This document shows, piece by piece, positions 1-12,924 of a DNA stretch of 64,000 nucleotides. The translations under genes and the position numbers were made by a program. Within the stretch, counting starts at the first letter, position 1. Each line of letters opens with the position of its first letter. This DNA comes from Ceratotherium simum simum (Eukaryota > Chordata > Mammalia > Perissodactyla > Rhinocerotidae). The notes below the pieces were generated by a model. That model did not search any database. It was not told where the DNA came from and saw nothing but the letters and a program-made list of their open reading frames with translations. The stretch is taken from contig NW_004454171.1 of NCBI RefSeq assembly GCF_000283155.1, forward strand, positions 5,654,988 to 5,718,987. The letters run 5' to 3'.

Positions 1-1079
1 TGCCTGTGAATGATGAACAATTTATCAAGTATACACTGAATAATGATTTTCCATGGGGGCAGCAGCTCTGATGATAAAGTGTTACTGCTCTGCTGCATTA
101 TTATAAACAACACCCAATTTATGGAGTTAGGAAGCAGAAGCATTTCTCAGTAACGTGTCACCATTATCTAGAACGAGCCATAAAATCTAGGCTGTCATGT
201 ATTTTCTGGCTGCAAACTTCAAATAATTAATATTCCTATAAAACAGTCTTGATCTCAAGCCCAATTTAGAAATTAGTTGTTCAATATGATGATTAAATTC
301 GAGAGCTGGAACATGCTACGGCCAAAGTTGAATAGCCAAATGTGACAAGTCTTATCCAACTTTTCAGACGGAAGGAACTGTTTGAGACATTGGGGATTTT
401 TGGTGAATTTCAAATGAGGCACCTTCACCTTAGGAGAGTGCCATAATCTTGCTCAGCCTTCCAGAGGAAGATGAGTCACTGGTATTTTCCAGTATCAAAT
501 ACTGTGGCTCTTCCCTAGGCCTGAGTCAGTGCTGCGGAGGCGGCAGACCCTTCACCTTGGTGGATGGCAGAATCTCAACAGTGCTCTCCCTGGAAGGTCT
601 TAGATGAGTACTCCCTTGTTCTTCCCCAGCTCGAGGAAACCATACAGAGCTGCAAGCTTCTGGGACCCTAGATGAGAGCTAGGAGACATGAGACTGTGGG
701 AGAGTAAAGCTTCGAGTAATTTTTGAAAACATGACCCTAGACTATAGAGTCTATGCCACTGGAGACCGAGTGGAAAGAGTGATGAGCTATGGGGGCGTTG
801 TTTCTGACTAATAGGCTATTTTAAATATACGGGCAAGGCCATGCTTGAAATTTTAATCCGTAATATGTCAGCAAAATAGTGGTGTTCTAGCATTTAGTTT
901 GCAAAACCTATTTTAGCATTCAGTTTGCTTTTAAATATATCATTTGTTTCCTTGGTCATTTCAGAAGTGCTGTCTTGCATGTATCTGTAGGCTCCCCAGG
1001 ATGGTGATGCATTCTGAAAATGAATTTCACTATACTGAACGTGGCCCATTGCATTTAAAATTAAAGAGCTGAGAAGAAA
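1..1079. other. Gene-free, no recognised repeat
   Basis: AT-rich single-copy-looking sequence. No exon, RNA gene or repeat family identified. Confidence 0.5.
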
Positions 1080-1620
1080 GCATTCAATGATGGTAAGTGT
1101 CTGGGGAAATGGACACTTGTACACCCTGCTCGTGAAGGTACACACTGTTAGGAAACTTGCAAAAGACAATTTGGCAACAAGTATCAAAACCTATATCATT
1201 GGACCCAGCCATTTCACTTCCAGGAATTTTTCCTAAGGAAAAGAGCTAGTGGCGAATTGCTGAGCTCAGCATCACTTGTACTTACAAATGTCCAGCATAA
1301 GGGGACTGGTTAAGTAAGTGTTGGGACATCTGTGAGATGCAATGATATACAGCCATAAAAATCCCGTTATGGAACATGTGACGGACATATTTATTGCTCA
1401 ACGCACAGAGCTACTTACAAAGCAAAATATATCCTATGATCTCAATTTTGTATAAAAAAGGGTATATTATATATCCTTGGAGGAGAAGAATCACCAAAAC
1501 CTTAATAACGATTTTCTCCGTATGGTGAGTTAGTGAGTGATTTCCAATTTTTCTTCTTCATTCATATTCTGTAATAAACATGCATTACATTTGTTATCAG
1601 AGAAAAAGAACAATGTGATT
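1080..1620 (+). mobile_element. L1 3' end fragment
   Basis: Diverged L1 ORF2-end and 3' UTR: CATTTCACTTCCAGGAAT, GGGGACTGGTTAAGTAAG, TATACAGCCATAAAAATC and TTCATATTCTGTAATAAAC. No coding capacity remains. Confidence 0.65.
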
Positions 1621-2261
1621 GTTGAAGAACATTAGGCAGTTAAGTTAGGAGAATTCTTTTAAATACTATAAGAATTTGTATGTTATATTCTATTAGACCC
1701 TATTATACTTTAAGTTTCTATTAATCATGAGGGGACGAGTCGGAGGCTTCTTAGCTGTTCTAGTTTTGATCAGGTGATCTTGAGGAGAAGCGGGAAGGGA
1801 AAGCCAGAGTCAGTTGAGCACAAGGAATTTTCTAAAGAATATCATTTATGATTATCTCACCTTGGAAAGAATGTGTAAGAAGTATACTGGATATGTTTGG
1901 TTTGGAATTCACCATATATTAGAGAGAAAATTGTCAAGTTAAACAGCCCATAAAATATCTTTGAGTCCTGGTAGCATTAATTAATTGTCCATGCAAGAGA
2001 GAAGAGTGAAGCCAACACTAATTATGCCCCCACTGCTCAGAGTGGGTCTTGTGCCCTAAGAACCAATAAGAGAGGAGCCTTGCCTGGGGAGCTGGAGTTG
2101 GTGATGTGCATCTATCCTGTTGGTGGCTCCATGAGGCCCAGCCCTAAGCCTCCAAGTTTCCCCAGACAGAAGCCAAGGCAGGGAGAGTAAGGACTGATCA
2201 TCCTCATCTAGGACCACATATTAGCACCACCTCCTTTGCCAGCCACTGTCCATCCACCTGT

Positions 2262-2432
2262 GACTGTGTGTGTGTGTGTCCCAGCCTCAGTCCATCCATG
2301 TGTATATGTGTGTGTGTGTGTCCCAGTAGCATCCATCCACGTGTGCCGACCATATCCATCTACATGTGTGTATGTGCTTGCGAACTAGAGTCCATCCACA
2401 TGTGTGTGTGCATGTGCACGTGTGCCAGCTGT
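2262..2432 (+). repeat. Degenerate GT-rich tandem repeat
   Basis: Alternating (TG)n runs and a CCATCCA-containing spacer recur about every 50-60 bp (near 2270, 2308, 2360 and 2400), with the phrase CCATCCAnnTGTG repeated. It looks like a decayed minisatellite built on a GT microsatellite. It creates low-complexity, Cys/Val-rich spurious reading frames. Confidence 0.7.
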
Positions 2433-2538
2433 AGTCCAGACTGTGAGGGTATTGCTTTGTATTGGCACCAGGACTGGTAAACCCTGGGTAAACCTAGGAT
2501 GAGGCAGCTGTTGGTGCCACTGCTTTGTTCTCTGTATC

Positions 2539-2781
2539 TTTTTTTTTTGGTGAGGAAGATTTGCCCTGAGCTAACATCTGATGCCAATCCTCCTCTTTTT
2601 GCTGAAGAAGACTGGTCCTGGGCTAACATCTGTGCCCATCTTCCTGTACTTTATATGGGATGCCGCCACAGCATGGCTTGATGAGTGGTGTGTTGGTGCG
2701 CGCCCGGGCTCTGAACCTGCAAACCCCGGGCTGCGGAAGCGGAGCGCACGCACTTAACAGCTGCGCCACCGGGCCGGCCCC
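2539..2781 (-). mobile_element. ERE SINE (equine tRNA-derived), full length
   Basis: On the minus strand it begins with the GGGGCCGGCC head and tRNA-like A-box region and ends in an A tail, seen as a T-run at 2539-2548. A 12-bp target-site duplication, TCTCTGTATCTT, is at 2529-2540 and 2782-2793. The body contains the diagnostic GATGTTAGCCCAGG and GATGTTAGCTCAGG repeats. Confidence 0.93.
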
Positions 2782-3374
2782 TCTCTGTATCTTAATAAAC
2801 AGCTATTTCCTCTTTTCATGGAATCGAGTGCTCAGTTTCTTAGAATTGTGGGGCTTGTTTAGGGTGACATGTAATAGTATTATGCCCTCCTCCACCCAAA
2901 TTCCCTGTGGTATTTTTCAAAACAGGTGCTATTGGCATTAGAGCAAGAAAAACTTGGGTTGCCTGGGATTGACCCAACACTGAAGCACTTTTAGATTCCC
3001 TGGCGTTCCACAGGAGTGCCAGTGGGACTGTTTCTGACCCTGTGATAACCAAGAAGGCCTCTACCACTCTTCCAAAGCCACTGCAGGAGCCATTCTGAAA
3101 CCAGAGATTTACACTCCGCATAGACTTGGAGGGATTCTCAAAGCCTTTGGACCCAACTCCTCTCTGTCGGTGACCTCTCCTCTAAGAGAGCGACTTTGAA
3201 TAACCACACATTTGCATAATGGCTCTCCTACTTGTTATTCCCAGCTTCACAATACCCCATCCCTCTGATAAGAACCTATCGCTGGTGATATGTGGAACTT
3301 GTGGCCTCGACCTATTTTGTGGTGTCATAAATCTTAGAATATCAAAGGATGAGTCGGGGCCCCAATATTTCAAC

Positions 3375-4150
3375 TCATTCACTCATTAATTCATTCATCC
3401 AATCAATATTTGTTAAGAACCTACCTTTAGTTAGGCACTGTGCTAAGGTGCTGGGACACAATAGTGAGCAGAGAAATCAGTCAAGCAATCCTCATAATAA
3501 TACACTATTGCAAACTGAGGTGTACGTTCTGAGGAAGGGAAAGGATAAGGTTAAAGGGGAATTTATTATAAAGGAACCACCCAGAATGAGCAGTCAGAAG
3601 GTTTTAGTGAAATGATGTGTGAGAAGAAATCTGAAAGCCACGTGAGGGCTAACTAGACGAAAGGGTGGTTGATCATTTGATCATTCTAGATGGAAGGAAC
3701 AGTGTGTGCAAAGGCCTGTTTGAGAGGGCCGCTGGGGCATGGGAGGAATTCAAGAGGCCAGTGTGGCCAGAGCACAGAGAACAAGGGCCGTTTGAATAGG
3801 GGCTTTGTAGGCTTGTTAGAGAATTGGTTTTTATTTTAAAAGCAGTGGGAAGTCCTTGGAGGGCTTTAAACAGGGAGCGCTAGGATCAGCCATGCATCTG
3901 GAAAGATCACTATAGATGCAGCGTGGGGATAGATTGGAAGAGGTGGTCACCACAGTGGTCCAGGCAAGAGAGACAGGCAGCCTGGACTAAGGGGGAGGCA
4001 GTGGAGAGGGTGAGCAGTGGGTGGATTTAAAGATATTCAGGAAGTGAAATGGTTGGTGCTGGGTGATGGGTTGGTTTGGGTGGTGAGTGTAAAGGAAATG
4101 ACAAAGGTGACTTAGTTTTCTTTCTTGTGTCACTTCAAGGATGGGTTGAT
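3375..4150 (-). mobile_element. L2 LINE 3' part
   Basis: The plus strand starts with TCATTCATCCAATCAATATT and GGCACTGTGCTAAGGTGCTG, the reverse complement of the L2 3' end. It continues with GTGCAAAGGCCTG, GGCCAGTGTGGCCAGAGC and GGTCCAGGCAAGAGA-like blocks of the same element. Confidence 0.75.
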
Positions 4151-4861
4151 GCCTTTTACTGATGTAGAACCTCAGGAGGGGTCAGGGAGGCTGGCAGCCA
4201 GGGCTGGGAAGAAATCCTGAGTTTACTTTTGGACAATTTGGGTTTGAGATGCTGAGACAATGTGAGAAGTCCAGCAGGGAAATCCCTTGGCTGGGGCAGG
4301 AGTGGGCACAGGGAGGAGACCAGAGAAGACATTGCAATAGTGAGCTTACAGATCTTGGTGAACATTTATTTTCCTTTTCTTGATGGTTCTGTCAGATGCC
4401 GGGGCAGCCATCCAGTGCGACAAGCAGTGAGATGCTTCAGAGTCTCACTGGCATGTCTTGAGGAAAACAAGATAAAACTAGAACTCCTCTTTAAAGTTGT
4501 GTTCAAAATAAGATTAAAAGTAATCTTTTGTCCTTTGAAAACCTGAAATAATAGCATAAAATGTACATAATCTAGGATCTTATAATGAACCAGCAATACC
4601 TGTATTGATGAATTAGGAATTAAAGTTTTGAGGAAAAAAAAGTTTACAAGCATTCTGACTTGTTAGGACCCCCTAAAGTGCTCTAGTGACGCTGGCTCGA
4701 AGGGAAAGATGGGCCTGGGCTCTTCTGATATGAGGCGAAGGCCTATATATATCTTCTGGAAGGTTCTCAGAGGCTTCTGCCTAGGGCCATTCATTAAGGA
4801 GATAGTGCTCGTGAGTCTCCCTCACTTCCTGGGGGGCTCCCGGTCACTTTGAAAGTTTAGA

Positions 4862-5578
4862 TGGTGGGATGTTTTCTAGTGCCAACAACCAATTCTCTGA
4901 TTCTCCCAGCACAACTGGGTGTCAACAGTTCAATTCAGTTCTGACACTAAGTACCCAGAGTTAGGGCAGACCCTGCAGGTCAAGGGCTCATTGTCACAGG
5001 ACTGCCCCCGCTTCAGACGCCAGTCACAAGTCCTGGGCTTCCCACACTTCTGACCGATTGGCTATAATAAGTCAGGGATTCCCGTGATAATTTGCTAGAA
5101 TACCTCACAGAACTCAGGAACGCACTTTATTTACATTTATCAGTTTATTACAAAGGATACAGATGAACAGCCAGATGAAGAGATACCTAGGGCGAGGTCC
5201 GGAAGGGTCCCGAGAGCAGGAGCTTCTGTCCTGTGCAGTTGGGGTACACCATCCTCCCAGCACATGGATGAGTTCACCAACCTGGAAGCTCCCTGAACCC
5301 CGAGCTTCATCAGGTAGATATGACCAATTGTTAACTCAATCTCTAGCCCCTCTCCCCTGCCCACAGGTTGGGAGGTGGGGCTGAAAGTTCCAGGCTTCTA
5401 ATCAAGGTTTGGTCTCTGTTGACCTGCCCCATCCTGAAGTTATCTAGGGGCCCACCAAGAGTCACCTCATTGGAACAAAAGATGCTCCTATCACCCAGAA
5501 AATTCTGAGAGATATAGGAGCTCTGTGTCAGGAACCAGGGATAAAGACCAAAGATATATATATTTTTTATTTGCTCTA
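4862..5578 (-). mobile_element. ERV LTR, MER21-like
   Basis: A recognisable LTR with blocks such as CTAACACTAAGTACCC-like, GACTGCCCCCGCTTCAGA, GACCGATTGGCTATAATAAG and TTATTACAAAGGATACAGAT. No internal retroviral genes are next to it, so it is a solitary LTR. The left and right limits are approximate. Confidence 0.65.
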
Positions 5579-5904
5579 GGTGGCTAGTCCACTCCCCAGG
5601 AGCCATTTGCAGCCGAACTTCAGCAGCAACTGCCTCCTGTCCTTTCCTGCCCTGAGCACCGCCCTTGCCTGCCTGCAGAGGGAGCCCATCTCTGACGCAC
5701 CCACCCCTCCGTCCCAGGTAGGTCAGGAAGCTCCACACCTGCAGCTGAGGACCCGCCAGTGTGGGTGTGGGGTGGGAAGGAGGCTGTGTTCCTGCCACAA
5801 GTTTGTGTCTCTGGTGTGCGGTCGTCTCACAAAAGTGGGAACTCTTCCATCCCAGGCACGCTTCCAGCAGGAAGAATAGGGTGATGCTCGCCCCTCACTG
5901 AGCT

Positions 5905-6062
5905 TCGGATCTGTGTGAACATTTACACACATTGTTGCTACTCCTCGAACCCCGGAAGGAGGCTTAACCATCTCCCACTTTATAGATGAGTAACTGGAAG
6001 CTCAGAGAGGTTTGAAAACTTGTCAAAGGCACAGTTAAGTGGCAGAGGCAGGATTCAAACCC
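5905..6062 (+). mobile_element. MIR SINE
   Basis: CTTTATAGATGAGTAACTGG, AGCTCAGAGAGG and GTGGCAGAGGCAGGATTC, the MIR core and 3' part in order. Confidence 0.8.
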
Positions 6063-7334
6063 ACATCTGTTGGGGGGACAGTGTCTGTCCTGTGCCCTCT
6101 CATGATGCTTCTGGGTTCACGTTATGGGGGCAGAAGCCAGACCCAAGAGCTGATCCCTGGAGGCTGGCCAGACCCAAACAACAGCCGGTTGACTTACCCC
6201 ATAAACTGATTCAGGGAGATGAGTACCCAGAAATGTCCAAGCGATTGGGGTCACGGTTTGCAGCAGTATGAGGTGCAGTTGGCAACTTCCACTGCTCTGG
6301 CAAGATGGATTTCCTCCACTATTTCCAAGCTCTCATTCTGGTGTCTCCGGGACCCTATTTGGAGGCTCATGTGTGTCTTCATGATGCAAACTTTCTAGGC
6401 AACAGAGAGCCCTGGCATGGGCCCCCTTCTCCCTGAGACACAGCCAGTCGGGGTCCTGACCCCCATCACATGTAGGTGTCTGGATAGGACTCAGGTGAGA
6501 AGCTGGTAGTAAGCCACCTGCTGGTAGACCAGCCCTGATGCTCAGTATACAAACAGCTTTCCCTCAACTCGTCTCCCACGAGACAGGTAGGCCACCCACT
6601 GCTCTCCCTTACCCACTTCTCGTCCTACCTTTAATAGCATTTAACTCACTTTCTTTGGTTAAAGCAACTGAGAGGGGAGGAGAACCCAGGTTGTCCCATT
6701 GGGGCAACACCACTCCCCTATTCAAACCCACAAATGGTTCCACATTTGTTCAAACACCATCCTCTCCGCAAAGCCTTCCTCTGCCCTCTGCTCTGCACCC
6801 CACTCCCTTCTCTGAACCCCTCTAGTTGCATTGTTATCATTTTAAAACACCAGCTGCTTAAGCAACTTGGGGAAAAAATAACTGATGAGCATTACACTTA
6901 ACTACTTCCATCCCTCCAGTTCCTTTGTGACCTCCCTGGGTGGCTTCACATCTATTTACCCATCATGGCAAACCGTGTGCACACGGCATCTTGTGACTTC
7001 CTTCTGGAAATGTTTATTTCGGAGACTCATGTCCATGTATGGACATCAGTGGCATGCCTGCCATTTCCAGTGGCTCAGCAGTGGGCTATCATGTCACAAC
7101 GGTTCAGCGTTTGCTTAGTCATTACAGGACTGCTGGGCATTTGGGCGGCTTCCAGCACGTTGCTATTATAAATAGCATTGCTGCCTCCCAGTCGCTTTTG
7201 CATTTAATCACCCACTGCTTATCTGTTTAGCTGTATCTTGGGGATTGTCCTACTTCACCAGGGGAGGGATGTGGTTTCACCTTTTGTATCCGCCTTACTG
7301 CCCACAGGGGTGCTGAGCCCAAGGAAGAGCTTCA

Positions 7335-7560
7335 TAACAAAGATAGCCATTTCTTGAGCCCTTGCTGCATGCCAGACACCGAGGTGAGCACTTTCTCATT
7401 ATCTCATTATTATCTCATATTATCTCATCTAATCCCACAGCAACCCTGCGTGGTAGGTACCACTATGATTCTCATTTTATAAATGGGGAAACCAGCCCTT
7501 AAAGTGATTGAGTCATTTTCCCGGACACATAAGCAGTAAGAAATGGGGCATGGATCTGAC
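7335..7560 (+). mobile_element. MIR SINE
   Basis: CTTGAGCCCTTGCTGCATGC, a slipped TATCTCAT triplication, GTGGTAGGTACCACTATG and TTTTATAAATGGGGAAACC. Nearly full length. Confidence 0.85.
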
Positions 7561-8334
7561 CGAGGTGATTGGACTCCACACACACCTGCTTGATGCCTGT
7601 GCCCTCACAGTGCAACTCCTGGCTCGTCCCAGGCTGACATGCAGCTTGGTAAGAATGTTTAAGATTAGCCCCATGCAGGTCATGTGACTGACCGTTACTC
7701 ATTTGTCTGTGCTGCTAATTCCAGGTAGAAGGCCTTTTGTGGGTGTCTGCCCTGTGATGGCCTGTCTGTCCCACCAGGCTCAAAGTGGACTCTGAATTTC
7801 CATTTCAGCTCCTGGGTCACCAGACTGAGTTTTCAGAACCAAAGATGTGGTCTTCCTCTGATTCCTAGGAGCGAGGGGAGAAGGGAGGCAGGAAGGACAT
7901 GGAATTCTGCTCATGGATCCTTTGCACCTCACATATTTTCGAGGAAGAGAACTGTAGACGTGCCCTCTGCCTAAGAAGGCCTGCAGGCCAGCACCAAATG
8001 GCCCTGTGATGAAGCAGAGTTGGCAGGGACACAGCCTGAGAAGAAGAAACAACAGAGCCGGTCCCTTCTCTTCCTGAAGCTCCTGCCCAGAGAGTTAGCT
8101 CTGGCAGGCCTGGTCGGGCTCAAGGCAGCTGCAGCCCTTGAATTAGTCCTGTAGTGTCACCTGCTCAGTGCCATGATGTGGAGAAGCTTGTGGCCTCTGT
8201 CCTCCTTGTTTCTCTAGACACCCCGTCCTAATCGCATATGTCCGTACTCCGAGAAAAGTGGCCTCACTGAGGAGGCTCCTGCGAGGTCATCAGAGACCAA
8301 AAGGCATCAGGGCTAGAAAAGCCTTTCGAATCGC

Positions 8335-8470
8335 ACCTGATTTGGCCCCTGCCTTCAGACAGGGAAGAGTAGTATCCCCACTTCACGGGGGAGACTGCTG
8401 AGGTCCAGAGAGGAGAACCAGAGAGCTCAGTGATGTGCTCAAGATTTCACGTCTCAGACACTATGGTGGG
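8335..8470 (+). mobile_element. MIR SINE fragment
   Basis: GTATCCCCACTTCACGGGG, GGTCCAGAGAGGAGAACC and GTGCTCAAGATTTCACG, the MIR 3' half. Confidence 0.55.
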
Positions 8471-8499
8471 GCGCCACAACTATGTAACATTGGATACGC

Positions 8500-9110
8500 T
8501 CTGGAGTAGCAACCTACCAATTATCAAATGTCCTTTAAAATAACACGATTTTTCTTTCTGATTAGAAAAACAGTACATTCTCATTTTAAAAACTGTCAAA
8601 AAAGGAAAATCAAAACTGTCCATTATTCCATCACTTGGCGATAACACAATATTAACACTTTGAGATATTATACACTCTTCTTTATGCACATGCTTTTTAC
8701 ATAATTATGTTCATTTACATAACATTTTTGGTAGCATACTTTTCTCACTTAACATTATAAACATTTCCCCTAGTCATTAAGAGATCTTTGTAAATATGAT
8801 TTTCATAGCTACATACATTTTATTTGATATTGTGCCAAATTTTCTTAACTATTTCCTTATGTAATAGTTGCTTAATTCCAATTTCTTCTATTATAAATAA
8901 TTCTGCGATTAACATTTTCAGAATAAGCTTTTTCTGTATTTTTGTGAATTTCCATGATACAGATTCCCCAGATGTGGAATGACTGTGTCCAGCGATGTGA
9001 GCACTGTGAAGGTTTTGGGAAAAGTGCTCTTCAGAAGAGTTGAGTCCTTTTACACTCCTACCAGCACTGCCTGCTCCACCCCATCCTTCCCAGGTTGAGT
9101 GGCATCATTA
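8500..9110 (-). mobile_element. Old L1-type 3' fragment
   Basis: AT-rich with TTTCTCACTTAACATTAT, ATTATAAATAATTCTGCGAT and CCAGATGTGGAATGACTGTG. These resemble the antisense of old L1 3' ends. The family is uncertain. Confidence 0.45.
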
Positions 9111-9211
9111 AAAATTTAAAAATACTTAATAAAATGATCAAAGCCCATCATTGTCTTTAGTCATGATTTTCTTTGTGGCTTCCAGCTCCATCAGTCATGT
9201 GACTGATAATG

Positions 9212-9440
9212 ACTACCTTTATGGAGAGTGTCCTATATACCAGCCTCTGTGCTGAGCACCCTACATGTATTATCTCACGTGATCTTCCCAGCATCCCTGG
9301 TCAGGTTTTACTATTGCCTTTGCTTTGCAGATAAGAAACCTGAGACACAGAGAGGTTAGGTGAGTTGCCCAAAGCACACAGCTAGTAAGTGGTGAGACTT
9401 CAGTGAAAGAGTCTGACTCCTGTTCCTGTGCTCCTACCAC
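9212..9440 (+). mobile_element. MIR SINE
   Basis: CCTCTGTGCTGAGCACCC, ATGTATTATCTCACGTGATC, GAGACACAGAGAGGTTAGG and CACACAGCTAGTAAGTGG: a well preserved MIR. Confidence 0.9.
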
Positions 9441-9629
9441 CAGTCCTGAATGCCAGGGCTAACCACGGGCCAGGCCTGGGCTGCTCTGCCCTGCACGGAT
9501 CTCATTCCTGGTTCTGAGTGAGGAACCCATGAGGAGCTTCTTAACTGGTTTCATGATGATGAAGTCAAAGGGTAAACCCACCAGGGTCAAACCAACAAAA
9601 CCAGCAGCAGCTGTCCATTCTGCCTAATA

Positions 9630-10290
9630 TATTCAATTCCACAAAGAGTTGAGCTATTTGTGATGTGTCAAGCTCCCTGCAGGATTTAAAGATCAGAAAA
9701 ACATCATGCTTTCCCTCAAAAGCTTACAAACTAGTTGAGGGGTGAAGATAAATATGTAAATGACTGTTTTATAAGATGGGATATGGTAAAGGCCTTAAAA
9801 GAGGTAAGATTTGAGGGTCTTGGGTATTCGGAGGAGGGAGTGATGGCTGGCTGGAAGGCTCCATTGAGGAGGTACCATGTAAGCTCCCTAAAGGGTGAGG
9901 AGAATTTTAGTTGGCAGAGATGGTAAGAGGGGACCCTGGGCAGAAGGCTTTGAGTGACCCAAAGGATGGAAGAGTATGGAAGGAATGATGGGGAGTCCCA
10001 TGTGGGAAACGAGAGAAGTTGATTTGAAGAGTGGTGTTTGCCAAGTTCAGGGGTGTGCTCTTGATATAGGCTGTGGGACTGGAGGTTGTGTCCACTGTCC
10101 AAGGGGTCATTGCCATATGCCCATGGGAATGGAGGAGAGATCTTGAATTCAGGCAAGAGATGAAGAGACTTGAACAAGAGAGATGGGTATGGGAATGGAA
10201 GTGAAACAACAGACTTGAGAGAGTGTGTAGAGTGGAATTTACAAGACTGGATGATGGGACTCAGAGTCATTCATGATTACTTGAACCCCT
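9630..10290 (-). mobile_element. L2-like diverged repeat
   Basis: Plus-strand order of AGCTTACAAACTAGTTGAGG, ATGGCTGGCTGGAAGG and GAGTGACCCAAAGGATGG is weakly that of antisense L2. It produces a 179-codon minus-strand reading frame, which I regard as chance. Confidence 0.35.
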
Positions 10291-10689
10291 GACTCCTCTC
10301 TTTCAGAGAGGACTCTGCCCCCACATCAATCCAGTAGCAGTCCCGCTGGCTCCACCTCTATAGCACACTCTAAGGGCATCAGTTCCCTCCAGCTCCTCAG
10401 CAACCATCCCATCCAGGACCCCATCATGGCTTGTCCACTTCACTGCATTCACTTCCAACTGACCTCATAGCCTCCATGATGGTGGTCCCCACGTCTTCTC
10501 CTTACCGTGGCCAGAGGCAGGGAGATCTTGGGATTTTTGTCTGAACCATGACATTCTTGAAAGTGAAAGGAGGTACTATAAATACACCAGGCAAAAGGTA
10601 TAAACCAGGACTGTCCCGGGGAAAACTTGGACATAAGGACTCCCTAGTAAGAGGGATCATTTGCAAACATAAGTTACATCAGATCTCCC

Positions 10690-11007
10690 ATGCTTAATGG
10701 CTTCCCTCTGCAATTAGAATAAAGTCTTGCACATACTCACCCTTGATGTCTGCCTGAGGTCACCCTCCCCCTCCTCTCTCCCTTTCCCTGTGCTCTGGCC
10801 ACACAGGCCTTCTTTCAGTGCCAAGAACTTACACCTGCCAATCCCGATGGTGGTCCTCCCCTAGATCATCATGGGGCTGGCTCCTCCCCACCATTCAAGT
10901 CTCCTCCACATGCTGTCTCCTCAGACAGGCTTCTCATGACCTTGCAATAACTCTTTCCCATCTCCACAGTCCATTCTCGAGCATTTCTCACTATCTGAAA
11001 GTAAGTT
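10690..11007 (+). mobile_element. L2, left part (split by L1)
   Basis: GAATAAAGTCTTGCACATAC, CTCTGGCCACACAGGCCTTC and GGCTTCTCATGACC, the usual L2 3' region order. Continues at 12525. Confidence 0.75.
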
Positions 11008-12524
11008 ATTTACGGACTTCTGGTTTCAGCTCCAATATGTAGAGCTTGGAAGTTTTCACTCCCATCCTTACAACAAGAAAAAGCTGGACAAACAGAAAAT
11101 TAATGACTTCTTTTGGACTCAGAGAACTGAGGTTGCTGAGCAAACCACCGCCCTGAAATCTGCAGAGACAGGCACATCAGAGAACCACAACCGAGATCTG
11201 ATTATCTGAAGCAGAAGCCGCTGGCCCCATAAACTGGTAGAAACACGTCAATGGTCATTTTGATGAATTGCTAGAGGCTGAGTGTGGACTAGCGTGAGAG
11301 CAACAAATTCTTGGGGGCTGCAGCCTTAGGAGGACCCCATATTTCTTTGGGCCTTACCTCCAGGAACCCCACCAGATCATCATGGTGAAGATCTGGGAAA
11401 GATCCATGGCTCTGGCTGGGGTGAAGGAAGAGTAATCCTTGTGAAATATACCAGCATGTTCTCCATAACAAAGGCCTACCCTCAGGGGAAAGTCTTTACC
11501 AGAGCCCTGTCCAGGGCTCCTGGGAAGGGCTGCCTTCCCACCCCAGCCTCCTCTGGCCTTCCTGCCTCACCTAAGCGGGGAGAGTATGACACAAAAAGAA
11601 GCACTTATGAAGGTCACAGACAACTGGCCCATGTCCACGAAAGGACCGAGATTTAACTGGAAGATAATGGCATCCTCTCTGTCTTCTATGTAAACCTTTC
11701 CACACCAACAGGGCTCCATGGCGTAATGGTGGGTTGCAGCTGAAGGAGCTGAGGAGGAGAACTCTCTGAGGAGGGGTACTTAGGGAAGCCCAAAGTCAAG
11801 AGGAGAGACAAAAACCAAACACAAAGACATCAGAGGAATTTAAAGTCTCTACAGAAAACATGAAACAGAGCCAACTCCCAGCCAGACTATTGTAAATCCT
11901 TACGTAAGAGGCCTATTTACCTCAGTTCCTACTACCGAAGACGGTATGTCCAGCTTTCAACAAAAAATCACAAGTCCCACCGAAAAGCAAGGAAAAATAC
12001 AGTCGGAAGAGACAAAGCATCAAAACCAGACTCAGCTATAACACAGATGTTAAAAATTACCATTCAAGGAATTTAAAGTAACTATGACTAATGTGTTAAG
12101 GGCACTAATGGAAAAAGTAGACCACATGCAAGAACAGATGGGCAATGTGAGCAGAGAGATAAGGGAGACTCAGAAGGAAATGCTGCAAATGTAAAAATCA
12201 CTAACAGAGATGAGGAATGCCTTTGATGGGTCCATCGGTCAGCTCAACATAGCTGAGGAAAGAATCAATGAGCTTGAACATAGATCGACAGCAACTTCCC
12301 AAACTTAAGTACAACAACAAGAAGAATTTTTAAGAATCCAGAACATCCAAGAACTGAGACAACTATAAAAGATGTAACATATACATGATTGGCATATCAG
12401 AGGGAGAATAGAGAGAGAACCAAGCAGAACAAATATTTCAAGTGAAAATGGCAGAGAACTTTCCAAAATTAATGACGCACAGCAAACTAGAGATGCGGGA
12501 AGCTCAGTGAAATTAAACTAGCTC
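11008..12524 (+). mobile_element. L1 fragment (5' UTR to ORF1 region) splitting an L2
   Basis: It has GGACTTCTGGTTTCAGCTCC, then at about 12000-12500 GAGAACTTTCCAAAATTAAT and AGCAAACTAGAGATGCGGGA, typical of L1 ORF1. The frame is broken by many stops. L2 sequence ends just before it and resumes just after. Confidence 0.65.
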
Positions 12525-12680
12525 CCTTTGCGCTTGTGTTTATTGCCTGTCCCCCACTAGTGTGCAAGCTCCTTGAGAGCGTCGGTCTTGTTAATCTCTG
12601 TATCTCTGGAGTCCCGACATGGCCCAACACATACTAGGTACTCAGGAAATATTTACTGAATGAATGAAGGAGTCAAAGTG
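12525..12680 (+). mobile_element. L2, right part
   Basis: TGTTTATTGCCTGTCCCCC, CAAGCTCCTTGAGAGC and GGTACTCAGGAAATATTTAC, then GAATGAATGAA: the L2 terminus, completing the L2 started at 10690. Confidence 0.8.
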
Positions 12681-12924
12681 GTGTTGAGCCTGAGTGCCTG
12701 CACGCCGATTCCACAGCCGCAGACGTGCGGAGGCCCCACAGCTCGTGGGACTTTGACGCCCCAGGGGTCTCTCTCTTGGCCCTGGCATCCTTCATTCAGC
12801 TGAACACGAAGGTTTCTGATGAGCAACAGGTAAATTGCATGGGTGGAGGGCCAGGTCAGCCCAGCTCACCAAGTGTCCCCATAGCCGGGCATGGGACCTA
12901 TGGTCTGTGAGGTTCCCCCATGGT

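Noticed and set aside
2262..2432. GT-rich tract as a CRISPR-like or satellite array
   Set aside because: Spacing and units are too irregular. It is a decayed microsatellite in a vertebrate genome.
2571..2753. Small frames containing SSAKRGGL and DVSSG strings, recurring at several loci
   Set aside because: These are translations of ERE SINEs, found at each copy, not a gene family.
5343..5798. 151-codon minus-strand frame
   Set aside because: Most of it runs through a solo LTR and its flank; no retroviral or cellular domain.
9731..10270. 179-codon minus-strand open frame, the longest in the window
   Set aside because: It lies in an L2-like repeat, is S/P/L/H-rich with no domain, overlaps another frame of 100 codons, and has no splice or promoter support.
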